Assembly (NCBI RefSeq): GCF_000013645.1
Contig: NC_007952.1
Span: 3,286,001-3,350,000, forward strand
DNA length: 64,000 bases
Source of the DNA: Paraburkholderia xenovorans LB400
GTDB lineage: Bacteria; Pseudomonadota; Gammaproteobacteria; Burkholderiales; Burkholderiaceae
Direction: 5' to 3'
The notes beneath the pieces are model-generated. The model had not been told where the DNA came from. It searched no databases and saw nothing but the letters and a program-made list of their open reading frames with translations. This document shows, piece after piece, positions 1 through 8,705 of this stretch (the first letter of the stretch is position 1; the number at the start of each line of letters is the position of its first letter). The position numbers and the translations under genes were made by a program.

Positions 1-660
1 CTTGGCAATGCTGGTTTGCTAGCCAACGCGCGGCCGGCTGCCGTGCTGATCGACATGACCACGTCTAGCCCTGCGCTCGCCCAGCAACTCGCGAGGGACG
101 CGCAGGCGAGAAGCATCGATATGCTCGACGCTCCGGTGTCAGGCGGCGAAATCGGGGCTCGCGAAGGACGGCTGTCGATCATGGTTGGTGGGTCCGCCGA
201 AGCACTCGCACGCGTCGAAGCCATCCTGCACTGCATGGGCACCAACGTGGTACTGCAAGGCGGTCCTGGCGCGGGCCAGCATACCAAGCTCTGCAACCAG
301 ATTGTTATCGCTTCTACGATGCTGGGGGTCGCGGAAGGTCTGTCGTATGCGCGTAACGCTGGTCTCGACGTACAGACGGTCCTGTCGTCGATCGGCAGCG
401 GCGCGGCGAGCGGCTTCCTGCTCAACAATCTTGGGCCGAAGATGGCAAACGGGGACTTCGCACCAGGGTTCATGATCGAGCATTTCGTCAAGGATATGGC
501 GCTCGCTTACGAAGAGGCACTCGCAATGGGCCACGAGCTGCCGGGTCTTCAACTCGCGCAGCGCCTGTACCAACAGCTCGTGGAGACCGGCTTCGCGCGC
601 GCCGGCACGCAGGCACTTGTCAACGCGTACGCATGGGGGAAAACGGATGAAAATCACTGA
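1..660 (+). CDS. NAD(P)-dependent 3-hydroxyisobutyrate dehydrogenase-like oxidoreductase (5' end outside window)
   Basis: The reading frame is open from base 1, so the N-terminal NAD(P)-binding Rossmann part is missing and about 219 C-terminal residues are present; the family is usually 290-300 residues. Visible family motifs are DAPVSGG (substrate binding), and GAGQHTKLCNQ, which carries the catalytic Lys and the following Asn. The C-terminal all-helical domain is complete up to the stop at 658-660. Enzymes of this family oxidise beta-hydroxyacids such as 3-hydroxyisobutyrate, tartronate semialdehyde or 2-(hydroxymethyl)glutarate; the exact substrate cannot be read from this fragment. The next gene begins inside the end of this one (14-nt overlap), which indicates an operon. 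Cytoplasmic enzyme. Confidence 0.88.
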   Translation, partial: LGNAGLLANARPAAVLIDMTTSSPALAQQLARDAQARSIDMLDAPVSGGEIGAREGRLSIMVGGSAEALARVEAILHCMGTNVVLQGGPGAGQHTKLCNQIVIASTMLGVAEGLSYARNAGLDVQTVLSSIGSGAASGFLLNNLGPKMANGDFAPGFMIEHFVKDMALAYEEALAMGHELPGLQLAQRLYQQLVETGFARAGTQALVNAYAWGKTDENH

Positions 661-1387
661 CCATTACACATTGCCCGCAATTCCCGAGGTTGTCTGGGTG
701 GCGTTAAACGACCCTGATGTCCTCAAAGAATGCTTACCCGGTTGCCGGGCGCTTGAACGCATCGATGAATATCACTTCCAGTCGACTATCCAGGTCCGCG
801 TGGGGCCCGCGTCCGCGACGTTTCGCAGCGAGGTCGAACTGTCGGACCTCGAACCACCGAATCGCTACACGATCGTAGGGCAGGGTAACGCGGGGGGCGC
901 AGGCTTCGCGAAGGTCGTCGCCCGGGTTGGGCTAGTGGCCGTCGAGACTGGCACGGTCCTCACGTATGACGCCGATGTCGAGATTGGCGGCAAGCTGATG
1001 AGTGTCGGCGCGCGGTTGATCCAGTCGGCCTCGATAAAGAATATTGAAGCGTTTTTTGGTGCCTTTCAGTCACACGTCGAGCGCATTGCCGCGGCGGGGG
1101 ACACGTCGGCCGGGAACACGCCCGTGACGGCTGTCAGCGGCAGCGAACTTACTGAAGACTTCGCGGACACCGGAGCGCCCAGGCCCGAGACGATAAACGG
1201 AGCGCCCCGAGTGGCCAGCTTACCTCGCGCGGGAAGCGAGCAACGTACGCAGCCGTTGCGCTCCGTTCGTGAGTCAGCTTCGCAGTCCGCATCGTCGGGT
1301 ACCGTGCGCTGGCCAGTATGGATTATCGCGGCGCTTTCTGGCGCCACTGGGGTAGTCGTCGGATTGCTCGCTGCGCATGTCGTCTGA
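647..1387 (+). CDS. CoxG-like SRPBCC family protein (carbon monoxide dehydrogenase subunit G family)
   Basis: 246 residues. The N-terminal 150 residues fit the CoxG/SRPBCC fold: PAIPEVVWVALNDPDVLKEC near the start and the CLPGC element typical of CoxG. A low-complexity Ser/Thr/Pro-rich linker (residues about 155-215) leads to one C-terminal hydrophobic segment (WIIAALSGATGVVVGLLAA) that should anchor it in the inner membrane, as CoxG anchors molybdenum-hydroxylases. The ATG at 647 was chosen because it starts the conserved domain and overlaps the upstream stop. No molybdenum hydroxylase subunits are visible, so any partner would lie left of the window. Known of the family: membrane recruitment of CO dehydrogenase-like enzymes; inferred here: a role with a hydroxylase of the same catabolic operon. 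Confidence 0.82.
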   Translation: MKITDHYTLPAIPEVVWVALNDPDVLKECLPGCRALERIDEYHFQSTIQVRVGPASATFRSEVELSDLEPPNRYTIVGQGNAGGAGFAKVVARVGLVAVETGTVLTYDADVEIGGKLMSVGARLIQSASIKNIEAFFGAFQSHVERIAAAGDTSAGNTPVTAVSGSELTEDFADTGAPRPETINGAPRVASLPRAGSEQRTQPLRSVRESASQSASSGTVRWPVWIIAALSGATGVVVGLLAAHVV

Positions 1388-1474
1388 GTCTGGACGAGCA
1401 GTCATGCAGACGTTGTTGGTGTAGTCCGGAGTTTCGCAGAGTTTCGGGTCATTCAATTACGATAGGGGTGTATT

Positions 1475-2617
1475 ATGTATTGCAAACAAATAGGTGTACT
1501 AATCACTCTGGCTGGACTGTCAGGCGCAGCATTCGCTCAGAGCAGCGTGACGTTGTATGGTGTCATGGACGACGGTATTACATATACGAACAATCAGTCA
1601 GGTCACGCCGCCTGGCAGACATTCAGCGGCGGCCTGGGGGGCAGCAAGTGGGGGTTTCTCGGTCGAGAGGACCTGGGCGGCGGCACTGCGGCAATCTTTC
1701 GACTTGAGGATGGATTCGATGTGAACAGCGGAAAGTTAGGCTACAACGGGCGTCTTTGGGGACGGCAGTCGTACATGGGGCTAACCGGCAACTACGGTAC
1801 CGTGACGCTCGGCCGCCAGTATGATTTTATGGTCACCAATCTGCAGGCGCTCAGCTCCGCGCAACTGTTCGGTGGATCCCTGTCGTCACACGTCGGCGAC
1901 GTCGATGGCGTCTGGGGTACTTACCCGGTCAGCAATGCCGTCAAGTACGTAACTCCGACATTCCGGGGATTGAACGCCGGCGCAATGTATAGCTTCGGTG
2001 GCGTGCCGGGCGCCGTTGGCACATCGCAACAATATGGGTTCGGAGCCAACTACGCAAATGGCCCGTTGAAGGTGTCAGCAGCATTCCTGGAGGTCAACAA
2101 TCCAGCCGTCGCGCGCTTCGACGGGTCGGCGGCCGCGGTGGCCGGTCGCGCGTTTACCGACCCAGTCGCCAACTCGATCTATAGTGGCTACGCAACTGCA
2201 CATACGATGCGTACGTTCGGTGTCGGGGCAAACTATCTTTGGAATGCGACGACGCTCGGTGCGATGTACACGAATACGCGCTTTAACGATGCGGTCGCCA
2301 CATCGAGCACGTCGTTTTCCGGCTCGGCGGCGCTCAATTCATACGAAGTCTTCGTGGCGCACAACTTCACGCCGGCGGTAATGAGCGGGGTAACTTACGA
2401 CTACACATCAACGCCGACTGCACACTACAACCAGGTAGCCGGAGGAGCGCAGTATCAGTTCTCCAAGCGCACGTTCACCTACCTTGTGGTGGCATGGCAG
2501 CGTGCAAGTGGAATTGACTCTACAGGCCACACGGCAGTCGCCGATCTCACGTACCTCTCACCATCAAACACTGCCAACCAGGTCGCGGTTCGCGTCGGCA
2601 TCCGTCATAGCTTTTGA
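1475..2617 (+). CDS. Gram-negative porin, Burkholderia trimeric (OmpC/GbpA-like) type
   Basis: 380 residues with a signal peptide ending AAFA-QSSVTLYG; the SSVTLYG first beta strand is the hallmark of betaproteobacterial general porins. The protein ends in VRVGIRHSF, with the terminal Phe needed for outer-membrane insertion. Repeated amphipathic strands (for example TYGTVTLGRQYD-like segments, NAVKYVTPTFRGL) are as expected for a 16-stranded barrel. It sits between CoxG and a NIPSNAP gene in the same direction, 87 nt after CoxG, so it probably serves uptake of the substrate of this operon. Length is normal and no lesion is seen. Confidence 0.94.
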   Translation: MYCKQIGVLITLAGLSGAAFAQSSVTLYGVMDDGITYTNNQSGHAAWQTFSGGLGGSKWGFLGREDLGGGTAAIFRLEDGFDVNSGKLGYNGRLWGRQSYMGLTGNYGTVTLGRQYDFMVTNLQALSSAQLFGGSLSSHVGDVDGVWGTYPVSNAVKYVTPTFRGLNAGAMYSFGGVPGAVGTSQQYGFGANYANGPLKVSAAFLEVNNPAVARFDGSAAAVAGRAFTDPVANSIYSGYATAHTMRTFGVGANYLWNATTLGAMYTNTRFNDAVATSSTSFSGSAALNSYEVFVAHNFTPAVMSGVTYDYTSTPTAHYNQVAGGAQYQFSKRTFTYLVVAWQRASGIDSTGHTAVADLTYLSPSNTANQVAVRVGIRHSF

Positions 2618-2623
2618 GCACGT

Positions 2624-2639
2624 GCCGGCCTGAGCCGGC
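2624..2639 (+). terminator. GC-rich hairpin after the porin gene (weak terminator or attenuator)
   Basis: GCCGGC-CTGA-GCCGGC followed by a short T-containing stretch (cttttg). It lies between the porin stop and the ribosome binding site (aggag at 2651) of the NIPSNAP gene. The T run is short, so partial termination that tunes downstream expression is as likely as full termination. Confidence 0.35.
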
Positions 2640-2663
2640 GTCCTTTTGCGAGGAGAAGACAAT

Positions 2664-2975
2664 ATGTTAGTCGAAATGCGGACATATCGGATTACCGCGG
2701 GCAAGGTACCAGAGTTCCTGAAAATCTATCAGGATGAAGGGCTCGGAATTATCACTCAGTATGCCCGGTTACGCGGCTGCTGGACGCAGGACTCCGGCAC
2801 GCTTAACTCCGTCGTTTTCTGGTGGGCCTACGATGATTATTCGCATCGCGCAGCGCAACGGGAAAGGCTCGCGGCCGATCCTCAGTGGCAGGCATTCACG
2901 CCACGCATTGTTCCGTACCTCGAACATCAGGAGTCGGTGTTTCTTGTGCCAGCCGCGTTTTGCCCAGATGTCTAG
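2664..2975 (+). CDS. NIPSNAP family protein
   Basis: 103 residues starting MLVEMRTYRI, which is the typical beginning of NIPSNAP-domain (ferredoxin-like, dimeric alpha/beta barrel) proteins; LRGCWTQDSG, WWAYDDYSHRAAQRERLAADPQWQAF follow the family pattern with the conserved Trp and the R-x-x-L-x-x-D-P-x-W element. The start at 2664 has an aggag ribosome binding site 8 nt upstream. Such small proteins are common in aromatic and amine catabolic operons; their biochemical role is mostly unknown. It lies between the porin and an amidohydrolase in the same direction. Confidence 0.85.
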   Translation: MLVEMRTYRITAGKVPEFLKIYQDEGLGIITQYARLRGCWTQDSGTLNSVVFWWAYDDYSHRAAQRERLAADPQWQAFTPRIVPYLEHQESVFLVPAAFCPDV

Positions 2976-3043
2976 TGGATCGGACGACGATCAACGTGGC
3001 GGCGTCAGTGCGGCACCGCCATCCGCCATATGATGAGGGAAAC

Positions 3044-4198
3044 ATGATCGATGAGGAACTGCGTGGTCAGATGGTCAACTGGCGTCGCCAGTTGCATCGA
3101 CATCCCGAGACCGCGTTCGAGGAAGTCGCAACAGCGAGAATGGTTGCGAAAACATTGCGCGAGCTTGGATGTGAAGTGCACGAAGGGCTTGGACAGACCG
3201 GCGTGGTCGGCACGCTCAGGCGAGGCGCAGGCCGTTCGATCGGGCTGCGCGCTGATATGGATGCCCTGCCGATAGCGGAGTTCAACTCGTTCGAACATCG
3301 CTCCGAGGTCAAGGGCAAGATGCACGCGTGCGGTCACGACGGCCACACCGCCATGCTGCTCGGTGGCGCCGCACTCCTTAGCCGGGACTCTGGCTGGCGT
3401 GGCACCGTACATTTCATTTTCCAACCTGCAGAGGAAGTAGCCGGGGGCGGCAAGGTAATGATGGAGGACGGCCTGTTCGAGCGTTTCGAATGTGAGGCAG
3501 TCTTCGGCCTGCATAACTGGCCGGGGTTGCCACTTGGTCGCTTCGCGCTGAACGATGGACCAATGATGGCATCGTTCGATACGTTTGAGCTTCTCGTGGA
3601 TGGCAACGGGTCGCATGCCGCGATGCCAGAGGAAGGTATCGACGCGCTGGTTTGCGCGAGCCATATCGTGATCGGGCTACAGACAATTGTCAGCCGACGA
3701 CTGTCGCCAAAAGAGGCTGCCGTCATCAGCGTCACGCAGATCCACGGTGGAGAGGCGTGGAACGTCCTGCCAGATCGGGTCGTCATTCGAGGTACCGTAC
3801 GTTGCTTTTCAGCGGATATCCAGCAACGCATTATCGAGCTGCTGGGGGAAATCAGCGAATCGACCGCACGCGCGCACGGTGCGATAGCTGCGCTCAGCTA
3901 TCATTATGGTTATCCGGCAACCATTAACGCAGCTTCGGCCGCTGGCGTCGCAGCGGCCGCCGCGCGCGCGACTGTGGGTAGCGATTCGGTTACCGTCGGC
4001 ATCATGCCCTCCATGGCGTCCGAAGACTTCGCCTTCATGGCAGAAAGCAGGCCTGCTGCCTACGTATGGATGGGGGTCGACGGCAAGACGCCTGGTGCGC
4101 CATTGCACAACCCACACTACGACTTCAATGATGATGCGCTTTCGATCGGCGCCAGCTACTGGCTGAATCTGGTCAAAACCTTCGGCGAGTATTCGTGA
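3044..4198 (+). CDS. M20 family amidohydrolase (hippurate hydrolase / IAA-amino acid hydrolase-like)
   Basis: 384 residues, normal for the M20D group. Metal-binding motifs are intact: MHACGHDGHTAML (Cys96, His98, His101), and FQPAEEVAGGG with the catalytic Glu and metal Glu at about 130-131. A dimerisation lid domain lies in the middle and the C-terminal half has PSMASEDFAFM, with the ligand Glu. The start at 3044 (gaggga upstream, MIDEELRGQM) fits the family start; a longer in-frame extension back to 2885 overlaps the NIPSNAP gene and was not used. These enzymes cleave N-acyl amino acids or amidated substrates; with a porin, NIPSNAP and CoxG upstream it is probably the amide-hydrolysing step of a catabolic route. 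Last gene of its operon. Confidence 0.9.
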   Translation: MIDEELRGQMVNWRRQLHRHPETAFEEVATARMVAKTLRELGCEVHEGLGQTGVVGTLRRGAGRSIGLRADMDALPIAEFNSFEHRSEVKGKMHACGHDGHTAMLLGGAALLSRDSGWRGTVHFIFQPAEEVAGGGKVMMEDGLFERFECEAVFGLHNWPGLPLGRFALNDGPMMASFDTFELLVDGNGSHAAMPEEGIDALVCASHIVIGLQTIVSRRLSPKEAAVISVTQIHGGEAWNVLPDRVVIRGTVRCFSADIQQRIIELLGEISESTARAHGAIAALSYHYGYPATINAASAAGVAAAAARATVGSDSVTVGIMPSMASEDFAFMAESRPAAYVWMGVDGKTPGAPLHNPHYDFNDDALSIGASYWLNLVKTFGEYS

Positions 4199-4421
4199 GC
4201 AATATTCGCGCAAGCGGGGCCAGCATATGGTCACGAGATCCGCCGGGTCCCGTTGCTTCCCTCTCCAGTAGACTTCGTCGCGTCGCAAGCTCCCAATCGG
4301 GTGATTGACTACGCGACCTTGGCGTGCGTCCGCCACGCTTCGCGGTATTGATGTCATTAAGACAGCTTGCCGCCTCATCCGCTAACGCCGCGGCGAGCAT
4401 CGTCTTAATCTTCCTTGCTAA

Positions 4422-4826
4422 GTGACCGGCCTAGGGAATGCCGTCTTTATGTGTGACGGCTATCCGACTAAAGTCCGTCGCTCGGCGTGGAGTGCAGATA
4501 GCCACTATTTCGCCACCGGCGGCGGTGAACCGTTAATCATCTGGGACTGCGCCGGGACCAGTCCGCAAGGCACGGAACCCGACTACCAGGACGTGCATCG
4601 GGCGCCGATCAGCTCCATCGCCTTTAGCCACGGAGACCGGCGCGTGGTCAGCGCTGGTGAAGATGGCCGGGTATTCGCCTACGAAGCTTGAGCACGTAGA
4701 CGTCTGGGAGGCCCAACCAGTGAATCGGAAATCAGCGCGCTGGCATGGCGGCCTAGTGACGCGCTGCTGGCGCCATGCGATGCCCAGGGTAATGTACAAA
4801 TCTGCGTTGTGCCCCCGGCTGGATGA
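4422..4826 (+). pseudogene. WD40-repeat protein remnant with an internal stop
   Basis: The frame from 4422 codes for WD40-like blades (RRSAWSADSHYFATGGGE, then SSIAFSHGDRRVVSAGEDG). The frame is stopped by TGA at 4689-4691 and then continues in the same frame with SEISALAWRPSDALLAPCDA and GNVQI to a second stop at 4824-4826, which is the usual last blade of such proteins. The N-terminal blades are absent: the frame is closed just upstream (TAA at 4419). So this is the C-terminal part of a dead gene. Similar WD40 proteins in Burkholderiales sit beside zinc-related GTPases (family memory, not shown here). The preceding 4199-4421 holds no recognisable gene. Confidence 0.72.
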
Positions 4827-4924
4827 ACCATTGTATCGGGATCGAAACGATATAACCGGTGCTGTAACCTTAGGCCCCAAGAGCGAGAGCGGTCAGAAAC
4901 ACGGCGATAGCTCCGCCACTTTTC

Positions 4925-5550
4925 TTTTCGTTATCCATTATAAATGGAGTGGTTTCCGTGCGGAAGCTGCACCACGTCAACACTTGGCAATGCCGCCAAC
5001 GCCCTCGTTTCAGCACGTGATTTCGGCTGCGTCTAGTCACCATAGACGATCAGGATCGGTACCTTCGCGGGACAGGCTGGGTCTAGGAAATCGGCCCGGC
5101 CGTCCACGCTGTCGCGCGGTCGAGACCATCGGCGACAATACATACCGAGGCAGGCTCGGCGCCTGCTGCCCGGCTCACTAGCAGCTCTTCCCCCCAGGCG
5201 ATCCCCGATAAGCCAGCAGGGGGTCCGTACACATCTCTTTGCGCCATCCTGCGCACGACGGGCATACTAACGTTGGGGCGAGAGGGCAGCGGGCCAATGA
5301 CCGCGTTGTCAACCGCGGTACGGACACTATCGAACCAGTGGCAGTGCCCGACCGTCATAGTCGGGAACGGCCCGCGCCAAGTCGGCGCATTCAGCACAAG
5401 CCGTTCGCTCGTTCCCGTTTGATAGGCAGCCTGATAGAACGCATAGGTGGCGGCATGGCCAACAGCAACCACCGTGTGTGGCCCTAGCACAACCTCGCCC
5501 AAAACCACTTGGGGAATGTCGAGAGGATCTCCGGTGACCAGCCATCACGC
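4925..5550 (-). pseudogene. Alpha/beta-hydrolase remnant with several internal stops
   Basis: On the minus strand the frame from about 5545 down to 5083 codes for a clear alpha/beta-hydrolase stretch: GPHTVVAVGHAATYAFYQAA and then SERLVLNAPTWRGPFPTM. In the intact family the elbow reads VGHS-A-A-T; here the Ser is lost. Farther down, VPILIVYGD is followed by an in-frame stop and then resumes as TQPKSRAETRALAALPSVDV and VQLPHGNHSIY before another stop. The upstream end is closed by a stop near 5545. The nucleophile loss and at least two stops mean it is inactive. The 280 bp between this remnant and the ABC gene at 5830 show no gene. Confidence 0.7.
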
Positions 5551-5829
5551 GGCCTTCAAATCGTCGAATCCCGGCCGGTCGGCGGTTGTGACATGAACCA
5601 CGGAAGCAAGCAGTGTTACCGTGCCTGTAGTGTAGGCTGCAGTATGTCATCCGATCGGGCACGTTATGGCGCAGGCGGATCGTCATGGGCCATTGGGCGC
5701 GGCTGCGCGTGCCTCGCCTCCGGAAAACTCCTCCGAGATGTCACAACAAGCAATCCTATTCTAACCGCTCGGTTGTATTATCGCCTCGAGTCTGAATGAG
5801 CCGGTCGGACCCCCGTTTCGATGCATTCG

Positions 5830-6783
5830 TTACGCTAGATGGCAGGCGACCGAGACCTGATCGCCGATGTATCGAAGCATGGGTTCTTCAGTCTTGCACA
5901 CCGGTTTCACCAACGGGCACCGCGTGTGAAATCGGCAACCCGATGGCGGCGCACTTGGACTCGGTGGGTCACCAGCCAACAACGAAACGCGGCGCGAGCG
6001 TTCGATTTTCGGATCGGTTGAAGGCGCGGCATCCAGCAATGCCCTGGTGTACGGATGGCGCGGCTGTGCAAAGAGATCATGAGCCGGGCCGGTCTCAACG
6101 ATCTTCCCCAGGTACATCACACTAACCCGAGTGCAAACGAGACGAACGATAGCCAGATCATGGGCGATTAGCACGATCGAAAGATCGAGTTTCTTCTGTA
6201 AATCAGCGAACAGGTTGAGGATTTGCGCTCTTATCGAGACGTCAAGGGCACTCAGCGGTTCGTCGCAAATGAGAATGCGCGGATCAAGTGCCAACGCGCG
6301 GGCGATCGCAACCCGCTGGCGCTGCCCACCAGACAATGCTCGCGGTAACCGATCAAGGCACGCCTCGGGTAGGCTCACTAGCTGCAGCAATTGCGCAACC
6401 CGCCTACGGCGCTCGGAGGCGGGTCCGATTCCGTGAATTCTCAAGGGTTCTTCAAGGGACTCCTGGATCGTCTGGCGACGGCTTAGAGATGCCAGCGGGT
6501 CCTGAAAGATGAATTGGACGTGTCTGCTGAAAGCAAGACGGTCGCCGCGCCAATCGTTCAGTTCGCGGCCGTCAATAAGTACGCTTCCGCCAGTTGGTCG
6601 CTGCAACCCTGCTATCGTTCGCGCGAGCGAGGTTTTCCCGCAGCCGGACTCCCCCACAATCCCGTGGAACTCTCCCTGCTGAACCTGCAGGTTCACGCCG
6701 TCCACTGCACGCACTGTAACGCCACGCGAAGTTGGAAAGTGAACCATGAGGTCGCTCACAGCGATGGTGTTCGAAGCATTCAC
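5830..6783 (-). CDS. Dipeptide/oligopeptide-type ABC transporter ATP-binding protein (DppF/OppF-like)
   Basis: 317 residues with Walker A GESGCGKTSL, signature LSGGQRQRVAIARAL, Walker B LICDEPLSALD and the His switch (IAHDL). The C-terminal oligopeptide/dipeptide extension with a Cys-containing motif (CRFHTRCP near residue 283) is present, as in DppD/DppF. The start is GTG at 6783 and overlaps the stop of the upstream ATPase gene by 4 nt (GTGA), showing translational coupling. Last gene of a five-gene importer operon read leftwards; pairs with the 6780-7808 ATPase to energise the permeases. Confidence 0.93.
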   Translation of the reverse strand: MNASNTIAVSDLMVHFPTSRGVTVRAVDGVNLQVQQGEFHGIVGESGCGKTSLARTIAGLQRPTGGSVLIDGRELNDWRGDRLAFSRHVQFIFQDPLASLSRRQTIQESLEEPLRIHGIGPASERRRRVAQLLQLVSLPEACLDRLPRALSGGQRQRVAIARALALDPRILICDEPLSALDVSIRAQILNLFADLQKKLDLSIVLIAHDLAIVRLVCTRVSVMYLGKIVETGPAHDLFAQPRHPYTRALLDAAPSTDPKIERSRRVSLLAGDPPSPSAPPSGCRFHTRCPLVKPVCKTEEPMLRYIGDQVSVACHLA

Positions 6784-7808
6784 CCGATAACCTCCTGGTA
6801 TTTAGGCTGCATCACGAAGCAAGCGACTTTATGAGTGGGTGCCGTTATGGAGACGGATGACAGGGTGGGGCGAGCCAGACTGCACGATGGCTGCGCAGCG
6901 AAGCAACGCGGCGCGAATCGACAGCCTGCTTCCAGGCGAGATAGGTCCGGGGGGGTGCCCGGGATTTCAGTGAGCTTCTCGCCAATTGGCGTATCGAGAT
7001 CAGGAACCGATGAGAGCAACCCCTGGGTATAGGGATGCACGGGATTCTTCAACACATCCGTGACCGCGCCTTCCTCAACGATTCGTCCCGCGTACATGAC
7101 TGCAACCCGGTCGGCCATTCCTGCCACGACTCCAATGTCGTGGGTGATCAGGAGGATGGCCAGTCCGTCCTCGGCTTGAATCTGCTTAAGAAGAGAGATA
7201 ATTTGTGCCTGAACCGTCGCATCCAGTGCTGTGGTCGGCTCGTCTGCGAGAAGTATCTTAGGCCTGGAGGCCAATGCCAGTGCGATCATGGCGCGCTGAC
7301 GCATGCCTCCGGAGAACTCATGCGGATACCGCCAGTAGCGGTCCTCTGGATCCGCAATGCCGACGCGGCGAAGATTCGATACGGCATCGGCCTTGGTACC
7401 GCTAGCAGTGATCCCTGCGAAACGGCACGCTTGTTCCGCCAGTTGAGGGCCGATCCGTCGCATCGGGTTCAGCGCACTGAGGGGGTCCTGAAAGACCACC
7501 CCAAAGTCGTTCCCTCTGACAGATGCACGACGCCGGCCGCCGAAGCGAAGGAGATCGCCTCTCGAGGTTGCCGCCGTTCCGCGCATATGAACGGCGATGC
7601 CTTCGGGGAGCAAGCCCAGCGGACCGAGCGTCATAACCGTTTTGCCACTACCGCTTTCGCCTACGACAGCCAGCGTCTCTCCAGCAAATAGCGAAAATGA
7701 GCATTCGTCTACGGCCCGTATAACGTTGTTTTCCGTGTAGAGGTCGACAACAAGGTTTTTGGTTTCATAAATCGGCTCACCACTTTGCCTCTGGTCAGTC
7801 TTCGACAT
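6780..7808 (-). CDS. Dipeptide/oligopeptide-type ABC transporter ATP-binding protein (DppD/OppD-like)
   Basis: 342 residues: Walker A GESGSGKTV, Q-loop VFQDPLSALNP, signature FSGGMRQRAMIALAL, Walker B LLADEPTTALD, His switch ITHDIG. The oligopeptide C-terminal domain has CRFAPRC. ATG at 7808 was chosen over the TTG at 7811; it overlaps the stop of the upstream permease as TGATG. Partner of the 5830-6783 ATPase. Confidence 0.93.
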   Translation of the reverse strand: MSKTDQRQSGEPIYETKNLVVDLYTENNVIRAVDECSFSLFAGETLAVVGESGSGKTVMTLGPLGLLPEGIAVHMRGTAATSRGDLLRFGGRRRASVRGNDFGVVFQDPLSALNPMRRIGPQLAEQACRFAGITASGTKADAVSNLRRVGIADPEDRYWRYPHEFSGGMRQRAMIALALASRPKILLADEPTTALDATVQAQIISLLKQIQAEDGLAILLITHDIGVVAGMADRVAVMYAGRIVEEGAVTDVLKNPVHPYTQGLLSSVPDLDTPIGEKLTEIPGTPPDLSRLEAGCRFAPRCFAAQPSCSLARPTLSSVSITAPTHKVACFVMQPKYQEVIG

Positions 7809-8704
7809 CAATGGGCGCTCCGCTTCGTAGCCTGTTCTTCGAGCGCCCGGGCTCGCATACGTTTCGTCATAGCCCTACCTTTCACGGCGCGCGGTAGCTT
7901 TTGCAATGCGATTGCTTCGCCCAGCACGTTGAAGCTAATCACCACGAGCGTCAATGCGAGACCAGGCAACACGACCATACCGGGAGAATCTTCGAGATAA
8001 TTCATGCCATCGACCACCATCTGCCCCCACTCCGGTGTAGGTGGTACGACACCTAGTCCAAGGAAGCTAAGGGTTGCGATGGACAGGACTAGGGCGCCCG
8101 CGTCGGCACTTGCGTACACGAGTACCACGCCCAACACCGATGGAAGGATGTGCCGCGTGAAAATCCACCAATGACTGGCGCCTACGATCCGGCACGCCTC
8201 GATATGTGGCTGATGGACTTCACCCGCCACCACTGCTCTACTCATTCGCGCGTAGTTTGCCCACCACGCAAGAGTGAGGGCCGCGATCATGGACCAATAG
8301 CCAGGACCGATGATGCCAATGAGCGCCAACGCGATGATCAGACTGGGCAGGCTAAGCATGATGTCGATCATGCCGATGAGCAGAAGATCGACCTTCCCGC
8401 CAATGTAGCCGGCAATTGAACCGACTAGGATGCCGATCACCAACGCCGAAATCAGCACTATAGACATCGCTACCAGAGATACCCGAGCTGCCCAGATAAG
8501 GCGGCTGAGGACGTCGCGACCCAGATAATCAGTCCCCAACCAATGAGCCGGACTAGGTCCCTGCATCGCATCCGTGATGACCTGAGAATCAGGGGCGTAC
8601 CGGGCGAGGACGGGCGCAAACAGTGCCACCAGGATAAATAATAGGACCGGAATCAGCGCATACGGGCTGATGCCTCCGAACCTCGTGCGAAAACGACTAA
8701 TCAC
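7808..8704 (-). CDS. ABC transporter permease (DppC-like)
   Basis: About 299 residues. Starts with a cytoplasmic segment and a first membrane helix (YALIPVLLFILVALFAPVLA), then the OppC/DppC N-terminal pattern ending GTDYLGRDVLSRLIWAARVS, five further helices, and the EAA loop EACRIVGASHWWIFTRHILP. The GTG at 8704 was preferred because caggtg lies 7 nt upstream and it does not overlap the previous gene; a GTG at 8713 is also possible, and a longer frame to 8773 runs inside dppB. Inner-membrane half of the importer channel. Confidence 0.9.
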   Translation of the reverse strand: MISRFRTRFGGISPYALIPVLLFILVALFAPVLARYAPDSQVITDAMQGPSPAHWLGTDYLGRDVLSRLIWAARVSLVAMSIVLISALVIGILVGSIAGYIGGKVDLLLIGMIDIMLSLPSLIIALALIGIIGPGYWSMIAALTLAWWANYARMSRAVVAGEVHQPHIEACRIVGASHWWIFTRHILPSVLGVVLVYASADAGALVLSIATLSFLGLGVVPPTPEWGQMVVDGMNYLEDSPGMVVLPGLALTLVVISFNVLGEAIALQKLPRAVKGRAMTKRMRARALEEQATKRSAH

Positions 8705-8705
8705 T

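Noticed and set aside
5083..5508. 141-residue minus-strand frame as an intact gene
   Set aside because: It is only the longest open piece of the decayed alpha/beta-hydrolase; stops on both sides interrupt recognisable family sequence.
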